64,000 nucleotides of DNA, taken from Membranipora membranacea. Lineage: Eukaryota; Bryozoa; Gymnolaemata; Cheilostomatida; Membraniporidae. This document shows positions 1-13,200 of the stretch, piece by piece. Position 1 is the stretch's first letter. Every line of letters starts with the position of its first letter. The notes under the pieces were generated by a model that searched no databases, was not told the DNA's origin, and was given only the letters and a program-made list of their open reading frames with translations. The stretch covers positions 6,200,001-6,264,000 of the forward strand of contig OU612065.1 in NCBI GenBank assembly GCA_914767715.1. Direction: 5' to 3'. The position numbers were made by a program, and so were the translations under genes.

Positions 1-319
1 CCATTACTTAGGCCAGAAAAATTATTTTTGAAAATTCTCACATACGAATCCGCTTTGATTAAGCATAGTACAAACAGGAAATGCCAACAGAAAATGGCAC
101 TGCCAACCAGTTTTCCCCGAATTGCGCACCATAGAATGCCCAAAAACACCTAAAATAGCCCCTTAAATTGGCTGTTTTGGGCATTCTGTGGTGCGCTCTT
201 TGAGGAAAACAGAAATGCAGTGGCATTTTCTGTTGGCATTTCCTGTTTTTACAATGCTTAATCAAAGCGGCTTCGTATGTGAGAATTTTCAAAAATAATT
301 TTTCTGGCCTAAGTAATGG
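1..319. mobile_element. Large palindromic foldback/MITE-like element
   Basis: Bases 1-16 (CCATTACTTAGGCCAG) are the exact reverse complement of 304-319, and pairing continues inward for almost the whole 319 bp around a centre near base 160, with only small mismatches. The arms share blocks such as GAAAATTCTCACATACGAA and GAAATGCCAACAGAAAA with their complements. No coding capacity is credible. This is the structure of a foldback transposon or long-TIR MITE. The left edge coincides with the window edge, so the true end and any target-site duplication cannot be judged on that side. Confidence 0.8.
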
Positions 320-1095
320 TCATTTTGACGGCATGCTTGGCGTTATGGAAAAATGACGCAAAATGTATCTACCTTTGAAGGTCTGCGCTGATGTTGATAA
401 TTTTTTTATACTGCTGAAAATTGAAGTGTGTGTCATTTAATCAGTTCTTCAATGAGAAATAGCAAAAAAACTTGGTTATTACTTATTTAATCTATCTCAA
501 GTCGTTGCTTAAAATTTCACATTATATTTTCCTCAAATTTAAAAAATCACTCACATCATGACATGACGTAAAAAGCCACTTTGGGCGCATCATATATTAT
601 TTTCAACCAAAAAGAAGGATGAACTATACCTCTAAGAATAAATAAAACCTGTTTTGAAAATTCTAGCAATCAAATTAGCCCAGCCACACCCTTTGCTAAA
701 AACAGCCTTTTCGGCCTCATTTCCTTGATAAGATGACGCAACATCATCTAATAACATTTCTGATGAGCTCTTAACAGTCAGTAGCTCGGCAGCTTTCCAA
801 CGATGTATAGAAAGTTGATATTTGCTGACCCCCTTGTCTCTACCTTAAGACTACATCCGCAGTTTGTGTTACGATCAATATGTAACATTGTGTCCACCTA
901 CCATTGTATTGTTGCCAAAATACAATTTTAAGTTGACCTCAAATGTACCTCAGACATGAGCGGGAGCTATGTACGCATGTGAAATAATAACTACCTGAAT
1001 ATCTCGTGATTTGCATGCATTTCCGGCCAGAACAACGCCTACAGAAATAATCTAGCTTGCATAAATTGTGTTTTTAGTTGGTGCAATCACAACAG
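320..1095. other. Upstream intron or intergenic sequence; no exon identified
   Basis: AT-rich sequence between the palindrome and the first recognisable laminin G exon. I looked for exons on the + strand that could join in phase 1 and found none I can support. It is probably an intron of the laminin G gene, whose 5' part would then lie outside the window. Confidence 0.4.
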
Positions 1096-3130
1096 CCTAT
1101 TTCAAAGGCTCCAGCTATTTGATGCTGCAAGAAGATACTGTCATATCAAGGTTAGCGTAAGATGGTCACTTCATTCCACTCTCACACCCCCAGATATTTC
1201 TGATTCGATATTGTTACAAGTTTTCAATCAAAGAAGCTCCCTTGCTCCTTTGAGACGAGCAACTTCAACATGATTGCCAATAGGCACAGACTCTCTTACA
1301 AGTTTCTCCCCCATGAGACACAAATTCCTTCTTCTCCGCACTCTTCGCTTATAGTGCTGTCTAGGAAAATAACAAACTCGAGTTGAATATTCTGAGTAAT
1401 GGCTACATTTGAGACTTGATCAGTCTAGTCTACCTGTCCTTATAAGATGAAGGAATGCATTATATCAAAGGCTCAGAATTGGTCGTGTGCTATAAAATGA
1501 CCTACAAAATAATCTCACTCCACTGTAGTGCTAGTGTAAAGGATAATCTTTTTTTTTCAGCATTAACAGTAACAGATGGGACATAGGTATCATCTTAAGA
1601 GCGACGTGTACTTCCTGTATCATACTATGGATCGGTCAGGATATGAGTATTCTGGGCGGAGATTATCTATTTGTGGCTCTTGATGATCAGGGCTTTCCCG
1701 TGGTAATATTTGATCTGGGAGGAGGTCAAGTGACTCTTAAATATGATCGACTCAACATCACCGATGGATTACAGCATCACATCGGGATTTTGAGGTAAGG
1801 TGATTCCTATGTACACAAACAAAATTGATGAGTAACTTTGTTATGTTTGTTGTACTATACCATTGAACTCCATATCTGGAATGGTATAATTAGCTTTATT
1901 TTGCGCAACAATGGGCTTGCAAAAATAGCAAGTCCCTAGTAGCATTCTAGAAAAGCCCAAGTCATCGACGCTGAAAGCAATTTATTACTGTTTGCAGTTT
2001 TGTAAACAAGATAACTTCCCAGGCTATATTATTTATGCTAGTAGGGACAGCCAATCAGATCAATGTCAGATCAACCCCTGTGTTGAGTGTTCTAACTGTA
2101 TAAGGTTATCCTGATTTTTCCGTTATATGAGAAGAATTTATTTCAGTGTACTATACAAATATCACTTTTTGTTAATATGATTTGGATGATTCAGTAAGTT
2201 CGATAAGTCCTGTAATTACATAGCAGGCTAGATACTGAGTAGATAGGTTAGGTAGATGATACATGTGTGTGCGGACCATTCACACATACACAGCAAAACA
2301 CATTAGACACTCGACAAACAACAAGAACTATGTTTTGTGATAAGATTCTGAAGACTGGTTTGGCTATTAAAATTTGTGGAAACATATTTGGCATTCAGTA
2401 TACAATGGTACCATCTTTTGTTGACAAGCTGGTTTGTCTATCTATGTCATAGTTTTATGTATCGTGTTCCTTAGATACGACACTGATGCCTCCATGATTG
2501 TGGATGGTGGTATGTTGGAGAAGTTTCCAGAGATGCTTCCAAATTATAAAGAGCTGAATACAAACAGTGGATTGTATTTAGGTATGTATTGGGCAAGGGC
2601 CTGGTGCTATAACCTAAAGAGATCAAGCCAATAGAGTCAAGGAATGCTTAGTGTGCCTTAACCTACAGTATTTTTTCCTATTTGGCCTCCTGCAAATCCG
2701 TGATTTGGTTGGTTTCAAATACATTTTGACATTGTAGCTTGATAGGACAATAATTCAGTGATGCATTGATTGATTGGTTTATTTGTCACTCACATATAAG
2801 TATGTTGCGAAATTCGTTGTTTGATACACTGCTGTCCACATAAAGCAAAGATAACAAAAAAAACTTGAAATGCATGCATGTACTTTTGTCTCTGACAGCT
2901 GGGCCTATGTACTGGCTACATCCTTATAGCATTTATTATTGCATGTTATCAATCACATTGACTTGTATATTACAGGTGGCTATCCACCTGGACTAGGTAT
3001 CACAGAGTACCAGCCCTTCATAGGGTGTATCGAACTGTTATCACTCAGCACTGTGAATAGTTACCCAATAAACCCTATAAAGCTGGCAGCAAGGGGTGAA
3101 AATATAGAGCAGTGTGAAGCTGGCAGCTGA
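1096..3130 (+). CDS. Laminin G-domain protein, C-terminal part (5' end not in window)
   Basis: Four + strand exons join in frame: 1096-1150, 1561-1794, 2475-2581 and 2976-3130 (TGA stop). Together they encode one laminin G-like domain. It opens with YFKGSSYLMLQ, continues through RWDIGIILRA and a beta-rich stretch ending GLQHHIGIL, and closes with FIGCIELLSL and a final Cys (IEQCEAGS, then stop). The GCIE(L) motif near the end is typical of laminin G domains in agrin, perlecan, neurexin and eyes-shut proteins, which are extracellular matrix or cell-surface molecules. The domain is the last thing in the protein. The first exon begins in phase 1, so more coding sequence must lie upstream. The first small exon is the least certain. 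Which LamG family member this is cannot be told from one domain. Confidence 0.75.
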
Positions 3131-3696
3131 CATGTGATGATAGGGGAGACTGCTCAAATTGCGATACCATTGCCAAAGAAGATTCTGAATTTTAAAGGTC
3201 ATCCATTTGCATATATTCTCTATGTAGATAAATTGTCTCGTGCTTTTTCTTTTAACGATAGTGGTTAAAAAACTAACGCACGTATTTTCATTTTTATTTG
3301 CTGTCAAAATGAGCTGAAGAAACTAGCTAGAGATTTAATGATTGTATATATTATCATGATTGGCAATAAAAAAATTAGAAACTTTTGCAATGTCAATAAT
3401 AAAGAAGGAAGGACTAAACATTAACATACAAAGAATACTTGGCAAAAAACCTGGTCATAGTGGCATTGATTCTCAAATGATGGCAATATAAATTGCAAAT
3501 GATATGCGGTTCTTGATATACATTCATCTTTCCAAAAAATAATATATGATAAATTTGCCCTTGACAGACCCGCATCTACAAATCAGACCAAGTAACATTG
3601 CTGATATTGTAACACACCCCCACCGAAACAATCATTTCAAACATAAAAAAAGGCATATACAGCTGCATTTCGGGTTTTGATTTGAGCATTACCTAT
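3131..3696. other. Convergent 3' UTR region of laminin G gene and GNPAT
   Basis: No exon is seen. An AATAAA at 3365-3370 on the + strand can serve the laminin G gene, and TTTATT at 3293-3298 (AATAAA on the minus strand) can serve GNPAT. If both are used, the two 3' UTRs overlap tail to tail by roughly 70 bp or more. This is inference from signals only. Confidence 0.45.
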
Positions 3697-6600
3697 TTAC
3701 AATTTAGCTTTAAATGAGGAGTTTATGGCCGCTTCAATCAGCAGTGTATCAGGGATTAGAGGTAGCAAAGCTAGTGATTGTAGACCGCTGATCACCTGGT
3801 TCACCATAGGTAACCTGGCAGCTACAAACCGCTCACCATTTCTCACCTGAAAGCAGAAATAAGGCTAATTAATATGATAGCGTTGTATTAAACATGTACT
3901 GAGCGATGATCCAGAAGCAGCGGAATTCTATAGAGCTAAAGCCTGCCTTCCTTCTATTTTGTGTACAATACTGAAAGATCAATTTCTGAGAGAAGTATTT
4001 AGAAATGATCACAACTTAGGGAGTTTGTTATGAAATACTAGGTTAGAAAATTAAATGGTGAAAATTCAACTGTTCAAATTTATTGAATATCCAACGAGCC
4101 ATGATGTTCAGATGGAAACCATTGTCAGGTACTTAATGGTGTAACAAGCACAAAGGAGAAGTTTTTCCCATGATGACAGGCGAAATAAATTGATGATAAG
4201 ATTCTTGGAAAAATTAAAAGTAGCTGTAGCATAACAACATAAAACCACCCGGTAAAACATTCTATATAATGAACGGTGTCGAAACTGTTAATGCCATAGC
4301 ATTGATAATTTGTTTCATGCAATGTACTTTTACACTTGTTTCAAAGTGATTAGAGCGTAGTTTTGATCTTTGTGATTGTGCAGATTACATATTAGGCACC
4401 TGAGAAAAGAGGATGTCGCAATGTTGACACAATTATGTGTTGTCCACTTATCCTGCTTTGGGAAAGGTCATGGCATTATTGAGATTGCTTCATAGGGGTT
4501 GAAATAATGATTCTCCATTGATATGTTATTGTTTTGAGAGGTGAAATAACTTGCCTCATAATAAACAGCGTTGAACTGTTTGAGAGCCGCCACCGCATTG
4601 CTCAGCATATCGAGGTTGAGCAGTTCATAATCTTGGATATGTTTGTTGTTGATCAGGTTAAGAACGAAATATTGTGTAGATGTTGAGAGTTCTTTGGGCC
4701 TCACCACAGTCTCCTTACCCATACCTATATCTATGGTTGTGTGTACTATGTATTGACATAGAATCTGTAAAATGCAGCGAAAAATCATACGACTGCATAT
4801 ATGTTTATACATAAAAATGTTTCAACGTCAACTAAAGATTTGAGATATCTCATCTTTGGAAACTCATTTTCAGCATATGGATCTTTTACAGGCTTGAAAA
4901 CCAGTCGGGGAAAATGAAGCATTTGTGATACATCAGTTCAAAATGATTTGTAATTGTCCTCTTTTGAAAAAATAAAGGCGTCAAAACTCCCAAAAGGGGC
5001 ATCCAGTCTATGTTCCAAAATACACTCATCACACGCTACGCATTTTCCAACTGTAATTTCCCATATTTACTTTTTGGACCCGATGGTCGTGGATGGCATG
5101 TTCAATTTATAATTTCAGGGAAACGATGATATTTGATTCTGACAGAAGAAACACATCAACTTTTACAAAGTTCACTTTTTCAATAAAATACATACGTACC
5201 CAATATCCAGACACAAATGGTAGGAGCATATTACTGAGGAACTTGGTAAACCGAGTGACACTCTCTGCGAGTATTATCGCTCCTGTTCTGTCCACTGACA
5301 TGTCACCTGTGTGCACAAGCACCTGTACTGCATTCTCATATGCCTGTCAAACAAAAGTATACCTCCCTTAATGTTCTCCTTCTATCAAACAATTTGTTAC
5401 AAATCACATCAATTTTTATCAGAAACCCACTGAAGATTCCAGCAACATGAGATTGTATTCACAAACCTTTTGAACTGTCCTTGTATCCAGCACAAACTCC
5501 TTTGCAAAGATGTTCACAGCAAATGTAAATAGCTTCAATGCTGCCTCTGTAAAAAGATTAAGAGCAACCTCATAAATTTGTTTCTTAGCAGCAATATGTG
5601 GTGCCAAGAGCGCTTAACCAGGCCAATACACAGTACATGGCAATTATGATACCAGCTGACAGTATCCTGGGCCGCCAGGCAGCATTTATAGGATGTATAC
5701 CTTGTCTGTGTGTGCTCAGCATTTCATACTGTTTTGTACACAGCAGGTTGATTTATGAAGATAAACCTTGGACACATTGGTAAATAAGGCATGCTGATTT
5801 AAAATGTAGCCACCATTATGCTAGATTAACCCATGACCTTCAGCATGTAAGCAATAATATTTCCCACTAAATACTATAGTGTTTGATCTATTAAGTATTT
5901 GATGAAGGGTAGTATGTAAGTTAGATTGAGGCATGCAGGAGAGAGTAAACTTCAGCTCGATCATGTAAGAACAGCAAAACATAACATCATGGGCATGGCC
6001 CGAATTTTTAGGTATGAGCAAACCAATATTAAATTTACTACGATACTTCAAGAAGATGGTCTTACTGATTGAAAAAATCATAATACCAGCATTTTGTGCA
6101 CCCGACATTCCAGCTTGTTAGAGATTCAAGACGGTATTTAATAAAGTTTCTCACCTTTAGGTAGTAGAGATTGGCTTCTGCTCGCATTGACAATAATCAT
6201 AGAGAGCAGACTATATGGCACAAAGGCGTGTACCACTTGATTTCGATATATTACTAGGACCATGTGGGTTGCGGCGTCAGCGATAGTCCCATCATGTATA
6301 TGTGATGCCTTTTCAAGACGGTCACCATGGTCGACAGGTGCTATGGTGACAAAGTCTGCTGTTATATTCACATAACTCTGATGGGAGCTGAGACAGGAAC
6401 ATATAACCTCCTCATCTGTCAAACCTCCTAAAAAAAGTATGTCATATTAACCATCAATGCAATGTAACAAAAATATGTCAGCCTGATATATAACATAAGG
6501 ATCAACATAGCATAACAAGAATATACAAAGTTCATCTATTTAACATGCCAAGTGTTATGACATGCCACCTATGTTGAGTCAAATCATTTTCAGTTTGGAT

Positions 6601-9600
6601 TATTTTCGACAACCCTTATAGTTGGTGTAAAAAATGAATGTGCAAGTTCATATTGAAATGTCAGTTCAGCTAGCTTAGTTTACAACAGGACATACACTTG
6701 ACCCCTATATGTTATGTAGATCAAGTGTTATTTTTCAGGTTAACATATTCACGCTAAGTCAGTGGAGTCGGTAATACTACGAATGCCGAGGACATTTTGG
6801 TACTATAGAAAATATTGGCACTTTCTCAAGAGTCGTCCTCCCTTTTTTCATGTGGGGGGAACAAGTTCACACATAGCTTAAAGAGGTAGGAATCGAAGGG
6901 GGTGCACGGGGATTAATCATGTGAAGTGACAGGCAAGACCATTGGCTGATCAATGTAATTAGAGGCGGAGAATGGCCTTGGTCTCCGCCTCTAACAGCCA
7001 GTCCACGTTGCGTTCTCAAGTGGTCAAGTGTGTTATATAAGAAATTGTGATTCGCAGACACCCATAAATAAAGTTGAATAGAAGCTATGATATAGCTATT
7101 GTTGTGTTGGCTCATCACACTTGGGATTATAGGGTTTAATTACAACGGTCAATTTCAATCTTGACAACGGTATCTAGGCAACCTCTAAAACCATAAATCA
7201 TAACGTCAAAATTGACCAATAAGAGCTCGTATATTTTGAAGCGGATGATTTGAAATCATCGGAACTGGGCAATTTCGTATGACATTAGTCATATTTTCAC
7301 CACTTTCCAATGCCATTATTGGAATTAAAATTTATTGGGCATGTGTATCACACAATTCCGCATCAGCTTGTCTGATTCCCATTAAAAATAATTCACTGCT
7401 TCTCCTCTTAATTCCGAAAAAGCAGGAGGAATTTGAATGCTGCTAACCCCATTTGAATTTGATATGGCTGGGTGATCGCTTTACATTGACTGGCCCTTAT
7501 ATACCGGTCGAGGCACTTTAAATATGCTTGTTAGTTATAAGGGAAAACATCCATCATTCTCTCACCAGGCCAGTCTATATAAGCTCCCACATTGTTAGCG
7601 TGTCGCTTCAACCATCTAACAGTCTCAGTGAGATCGGATATAGTGATACCGTCCCTGTGCTGTAGTAGAACTGTAGCTATGAGACACCACACCGACAGCA
7701 CCATGTGTTTCTGCTGCTGCCAAATCACAGCATGACCTATTTCACTGACCAATGCCTCCTCCTCATCTGTGATATTTATCATAAACCTACACAACATATC
7801 AGAAGTTAAATGAAATTCTGTATTCCTAGGCATAACTCATGGGGTTACAGATAAATGAATATGAAATTTACTCAATGAACGTTATCTATTTCCTAGATGA
7901 AAAGCCAACTTCTTCATATCATGTGTGCCTGGCTTGTTGATAGATGTAACCCATTATTATTAACCACTAAAAAATTTGCCCATCCGTTTGGGCGGTTGTT
8001 GATAGTGGAGCGCGACTACAAGCAACCCAGACATACTTCCAGCACTCAAACTACATATTATGCTGCTTACAGCTCTCTTTTTACAATGATCTGTGGCTCT
8101 TTAATGCGCAGGAGCATGGTTAAAAAGCAGCAGGAAAGCAAATTTTAATTAATGGAAATATCAATATTTTTAAAACACAGTGAGAATTCAGTAAAAATTT
8201 ATACTGACCTTGGCTCAAGACTATGCAGAGGTCTATGAATTCTCCCAGTGGCTATCCTTCTAGTACTGAGGGGGTCGGCGATTGTCACATGAATGCTCCC
8301 TGGGAAACAATAGAATAGTAGTCATATCGATGGTTGTGTGTGAACTATGAAGGGAGAAAGCAAAGGCAATGCCATGATGCGGTAGGTACGAATAAATTTG
8401 AAGATAATCCAAATATTTGAAGTTTGAATGCAAACCAACTGTTTCATTATCAAGGCAGTAATCCGATACAGACAGTGAGTATGGTGAGGATAATATTAAA
8501 AATTCACAAACCGTAGTTTTCATTGAGTATATTGAAGACTTTAAATAGTTTAGACGTAGATTCTTTAGGCTTTGGTATGCCAAGAAGCTCTTGAGCAAAT
8601 AGATTTTCTTCGAGGACGCGGTCGTAGCTGATACTGATAGGAACTATCATGATATCTGGTACAAGGCCTTTAAAATACGCCTCCAAAGATCCCGCTAACA
8701 TTCCTACAAAACAAAAGAGACCACACCATAAACACCCGAATATATAAGGATCAATCTCAACAACTATACTTAAGTTGATGAAAACTAATTTTTCTCTTGA
8801 TGTAAATATGGTAAAAAAATTACTTTTACTGCATGACAATCAAATAGGCTACTTTACCTAGCTTTGGCGCGTAGGACTTCTGTGTTCTACTCCGTGTACC
8901 TTCTACAAAAAACTCTATTGGATGGTCGCCGTTGTACAGCTGTGTTTGAACATATTCTGTAAATATCGCCCAGTATAGTTCATCAGAGCGAAACGTCCTT
9001 TTTATATAAAAAGCTCCACTATTACGTAGCATGCTGCCTACTATGAACATACTCTGGAAATCTTGGGCAGCAACAATAGCTGGAAGAGGCAAGTCATAAT
9101 TGAAGCACATTATAGAAAAGATCAAAAAGTCAAAGTAGCTTCTATGACTTGGCACAAGAAGAACTGGGTATTCCTGCACAAGATTGTTGAGCATTGCCAA
9201 TCCTGTGGTATTCACATAAACATGATCAAGTAGCTTTTTAAGCACTTTGATCAGAATATAGCCTAGCGTTCGTACTGATCTCATATTGAACTTATGCGCC
9301 ATTTCTTTAATGATCTCCTCAGCTTCTTTCTGTACATCATGGAACGACATCTTAGCTTCCTTGCTTATCTAAAATACAAGTATTTTGTCTGTGGAATGCT
9401 TATAAATATCATCTCGGCAATCCATCCAGATGCTCAAATCCAACTTCGCAAACTAAGAAGCACATTACATTGACGGACTATCAAAGACGTTGGCGGTCTC
9501 TATAAAAAGAACCACGGCGGATTTTTTGCTTTGATCAAAGGCCCTATATCCCACTAGAAAAAAAACCCGATAGATAATAAACTATTTATAAAATTTACAT

Positions 9601-9980
9601 ATATTTAGTTATCAAATTAATATATATTTATGTATATAAATATAATATATAAATCACAGCAACCATCCATTGTTTGTTGGAGTGGTACACTACGAGCAAT
9701 ATACATGGAAGCATAGTAGACCCAAAGGACTCACCTTTTCTATGACATTAGTGACACGGTTACTATTCAGTACATCTTTGTTTAGCTGAGCATAATCTCT
9801 CTCATGTTGGTATTTATATGCAGGGGTCTGAACCTTTTTCAGCACCCAGGTAAGATCATTGAAAGGTTTTCTCCTATCTGCAAGCATATCGATATAGCCA
9901 TCTTTGAAATTTTCATCAGATGTTGAAGGATCAATGCCCTTCTTCAGCCAAGCACTGGTAGATTCATCATTCACAGCCAT
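3697..9980 (-). CDS. GNPAT: Dihydroxyacetone-phosphate acyltransferase (peroxisomal), complete
   Basis: Ten minus-strand exons: 9735-9980, 8858-9368, 8512-8703, 8209-8299, 7566-7825, 6155-6427, 5467-5546, 5200-5343, 4555-4764 and 3697-3846. They total 2157 nt and encode 718 aa; the human protein is about 680 aa. All phases close. The acyltransferase signature HRSYFD (residues 157-162, catalytic His and Asp) and the glycerophosphate-binding block EGTRSR (238-243) are both intact, with GAFYIKR between them. The protein ends in AKL, a type 1 peroxisomal targeting signal, as in vertebrate GNPAT. The enzyme acylates dihydroxyacetone phosphate, the first step of ether lipid and plasmalogen synthesis, on the peroxisomal lumen side. 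The intron between the last two exons starts with GC (GAG|GCAAGT) rather than GT. The gene is head to head with the PPM1D homologue, 302 bp away. Confidence 0.93.
6959..6994. repeat. GC-rich 13-bp perfect inverted repeat in GNPAT intron
   Basis: TTAGAGGCGGAGA at 6959-6971 is matched by its complement at 6982-6994, with a 10-base loop. It lies in the intron between GNPAT exons 5 and 6 and is clearly more GC-rich than its surroundings. No flanking direct repeat was found. Confidence 0.6.
9590..9660. repeat. AT-rich low-complexity tract
   Basis: A run of TATATATTTA-like sequence with almost no G or C, inside GNPAT intron 1. It is simple sequence with no other feature. Confidence 0.6.
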
Positions 9981-10282
9981 TATAAGGCCCCAATATGCAC
10001 ATCTGCCTCAATTCATTGAAAAGTGGGCATGTCACACCACTTTCTTCTTGACCTGATTCAAGAGGACATAGCATTTTCCTACCTCCAAACATATAAGGTA
10101 TCTTAGATACAGCCAATCAGAAGGGCTTTGAGAAACTTAAGGTGTGAGAAACAACCAATCATGTAGAATGTCACAAAATTGGCAATTAATCGAAACTTCT
10201 AAAATTGGAGGGAATCAGCTGAGTGGGAACTTCTGTGTTGTTTATGAACTTTATTACTTTTTACACATTTTAATCTGTAATT
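9981..10282. promoter_or_regulatory. Putative bidirectional promoter between GNPAT and PPM1D with four CCAAT boxes
   Basis: The two start codons point away from each other across 302 bp. CCAAT occurs at 10113-10117 and 10155-10159 on the + strand and as ATTGG at 10178-10182 and 10203-10207, so two boxes face each way. There is no clear TATA box. NF-Y binding to CCAAT boxes is a well known feature of bidirectional housekeeping promoters. Promoter function here is inferred from position and motifs. Confidence 0.6.
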
Positions 10283-13200
10283 ATGGCTCTCTGGAACCTT
10301 AGGGTATCAGCTGCCTTACACCAAGGAGACAGGAAATACATGGAAGACCAATATGCTATACACTATGAATGTGATAAAGAAACTGGACAGTTTTTGTATG
10401 TATACTTTGGGATATTTGATGGACATGGGGGAGCTGATGCAGCAAAATATGCTAAGGCTCACCTTCACAAGAACATCACATCAAATAGTCTTTTCTTCAG
10501 TGACCAACCTGCTGATGTCAAAAAATCTATAAGGGAAGGGTTTCTGCAAACTCATGAAGACATGTGGAAAGATCTAGGTGAGTGAACTGAATTAGAATAG
10601 TAGTCAATCAATCAATATAGAAGTACAGTAGAGTAGTACTAGTCTAGTAAATAAGTAGGTAGTGGAGTGAAGTGAGTTCAGTCAGTGACTCAGCAGAGCA
10701 GTGTGTGTTGAGTTCTTGGTTGAGAGTCCTCACTCCATACACTACTATCTATCCACTATCTATATATTACATTTCTACAGTAATAGCTATTTCATTTCTA
10801 TATTTTAATTAATTAGGCCCTACAATAACACTACCTTGACTTAGCATAGATTAGAGAAGAAAGAGTATATATTATTATTAATAATCATAATGATTAGTTA
10901 GTTAGTACTACTAAGTCAAGGTAGTGTTATTGTTATTTATGATCATCATAGCCTGGACAGAGCTACGATTATTATCTTAATCTATATGATTTACTGCTGG
11001 GCTCGACTTGAATGGTCATTACTTGTCAAGTCACTTGTGTTCTCTCCTTATTATAATGAAACAGTTCCCTAGGATTAGGAGTGGGTTGTTGCTTTACACA
11101 AAACACTAAACTAGAAGCAGATATACCTTGTAACAAATGAGATAGTCTACTATCAATGGCACTAGTTAGCATGAAATATTGGTCACTGTAGGCATTAACT
11201 GTTAAGACTAAGATGATAACAGAAAGAGTTTTTGTCGGGGTAATCCCTCACTCTTCCTCTTTAAGCTTTTGTATTTAAACAAACCATAGCCCACAACATT
11301 ATATGTCTAGTCAAAGTAGGTAACTAACACCACCATAGGCAATGCAGACTACAGCTGCTCTATCAAGGGCAAGTCAGAAAACCAAGGTGTGTAGACAGTA
11401 ACAGTAAGCATAGACTGATATTACATGAATTGAGTAAGAGCAAGTGGAGGCGCTGTACATTTGTTGTCAAATCTGAAACTCACTCAACCCCTCAATAATT
11501 GTTGAAACCCTTAGCTTGTGATTAGATGCGGTTCCACTTGTCATGATCCAACGGCAAATCTTCCATTGACAGAATTTTAACACCCATATGGGACTTGCCA
11601 ATGCCGAAGCAAAAGAAAGTCCCGCTGCAGTACAATCCTGTCACTTGTTTATTTTTGTATCTGCAAGTTAAAAAGTTTTACCCCCACCCAACTTCGGTGA
11701 GGACCATCAAGCATTCCTAAAATTTCTTCTATTTAGTCTCTTTGTTTGATATAGCTACAATAAAATTAACAACTAAGTTTAGAAAAAAATGTTGTGTCAT
11801 TTCTATTAGTATAGATAGGGATTCATGGGCTTGCATGAACTGTATTGTTCAACAGATGAAAGGCCCTAGCACATTGTAAGGTATGAGGGATTTTCCATCT
11901 CACTATCATTTACCCGGTTTTCCCATGTCCTCATATTTTTCAAGTCTGTAATGTGCATAAACATAAGTATTTATATGATTATGGTAATGTGTAATGGTAC
12001 CTTCCTAGCATACATTATATACACTCTGTATATGCATTCAAGCTTAGCTTACTCATGATTATGGTGCAACAGTATAATGGGAGGCCTTCACTCACATGAA
12101 TTAAAATATCCTTTGTTATAACAGTAATTATTGTCCCTTGGCACAATAAAGTTGTTTGTGACGCTGATTTTGCTAGTCCAGGTCACAAACCATGTGAATG
12201 GGAATACACTTTACACTGAAAATCAAAACTACGTCTTTGTACTGCATTACTGTATACCTCATTACTCACTAAACTGTTAATCCCTAGACAGTAGGTAATA
12301 ATTTGTGGTCACTGGTTACTTGGTCTGTGCTTGATTGCCACCATATGGAGCACTAGCTGGACTTAGTTAGAAAAAAACACATGTTGAGTTGAATAACCTG
12401 ACAGCAACAACCCAAAAATATAAGTATAGCCAAGCTACTCTGTTTTGATAACTATTGTCATCATCGCTAAGGGGATGACAATACTAAGTTTTTATCCTGC
12501 TTCATTTTGCAACAGATTCTGTAGAAAGTTGTTTCTAGTACACTTTATCCTTTTTCTCTTCACAGGACAATGGCCTACAACTGCCACAGGCCTACCAAGT
12601 ACAGCAGGGACCACAGCCAGCGTTGTCTTCATCAAAGGAGATAAAATTTACACAGGACATGTTGGTGACAGTGGTATTGCTCTGGGGCTGCAGAAAGAAT
12701 ACCTTGGGCGTGGTAACTGGAAGTCACAGTATATTACCATAGTAAGTTATTATTGTTGTCGACAAAGTTGTGTCTGTGTAATGTAAGGATATATCCGGGT
12801 AGGGCTCTCTGGTCCTGTCTAGTTTAAAGGGCTGTGTGGTCATCTTTGAAATAGTGCTGAACACAGTCCACAACTCTTCTCAGCACTAAAGTTACCTGTT
12901 CTTTGCAGCAAGGTATCAATATGTGAAAACAATACCCGAATTGCAGAGCATGTTCAGGTCTTGTAGATGGTTAAAAAGGTCATATTCTTACCCGAGCAAA
13001 CATCTCAAACTCCTAAACGCTACTATGGCTTTGTTGGAAATCAGTCACCTTTGTATTGGTTGAATGACAAACCTTTAAACGTTACAGGATCACAAGCCCG
13101 ACTCTCCGATAGAGAAGAGCCGTATAGAGAAGATGGGCGGTCGTGTTGTACCCAAAGCTGGAGTACCTCGAGTAGTATGGCAAAGACCACGTGAGAAAGG

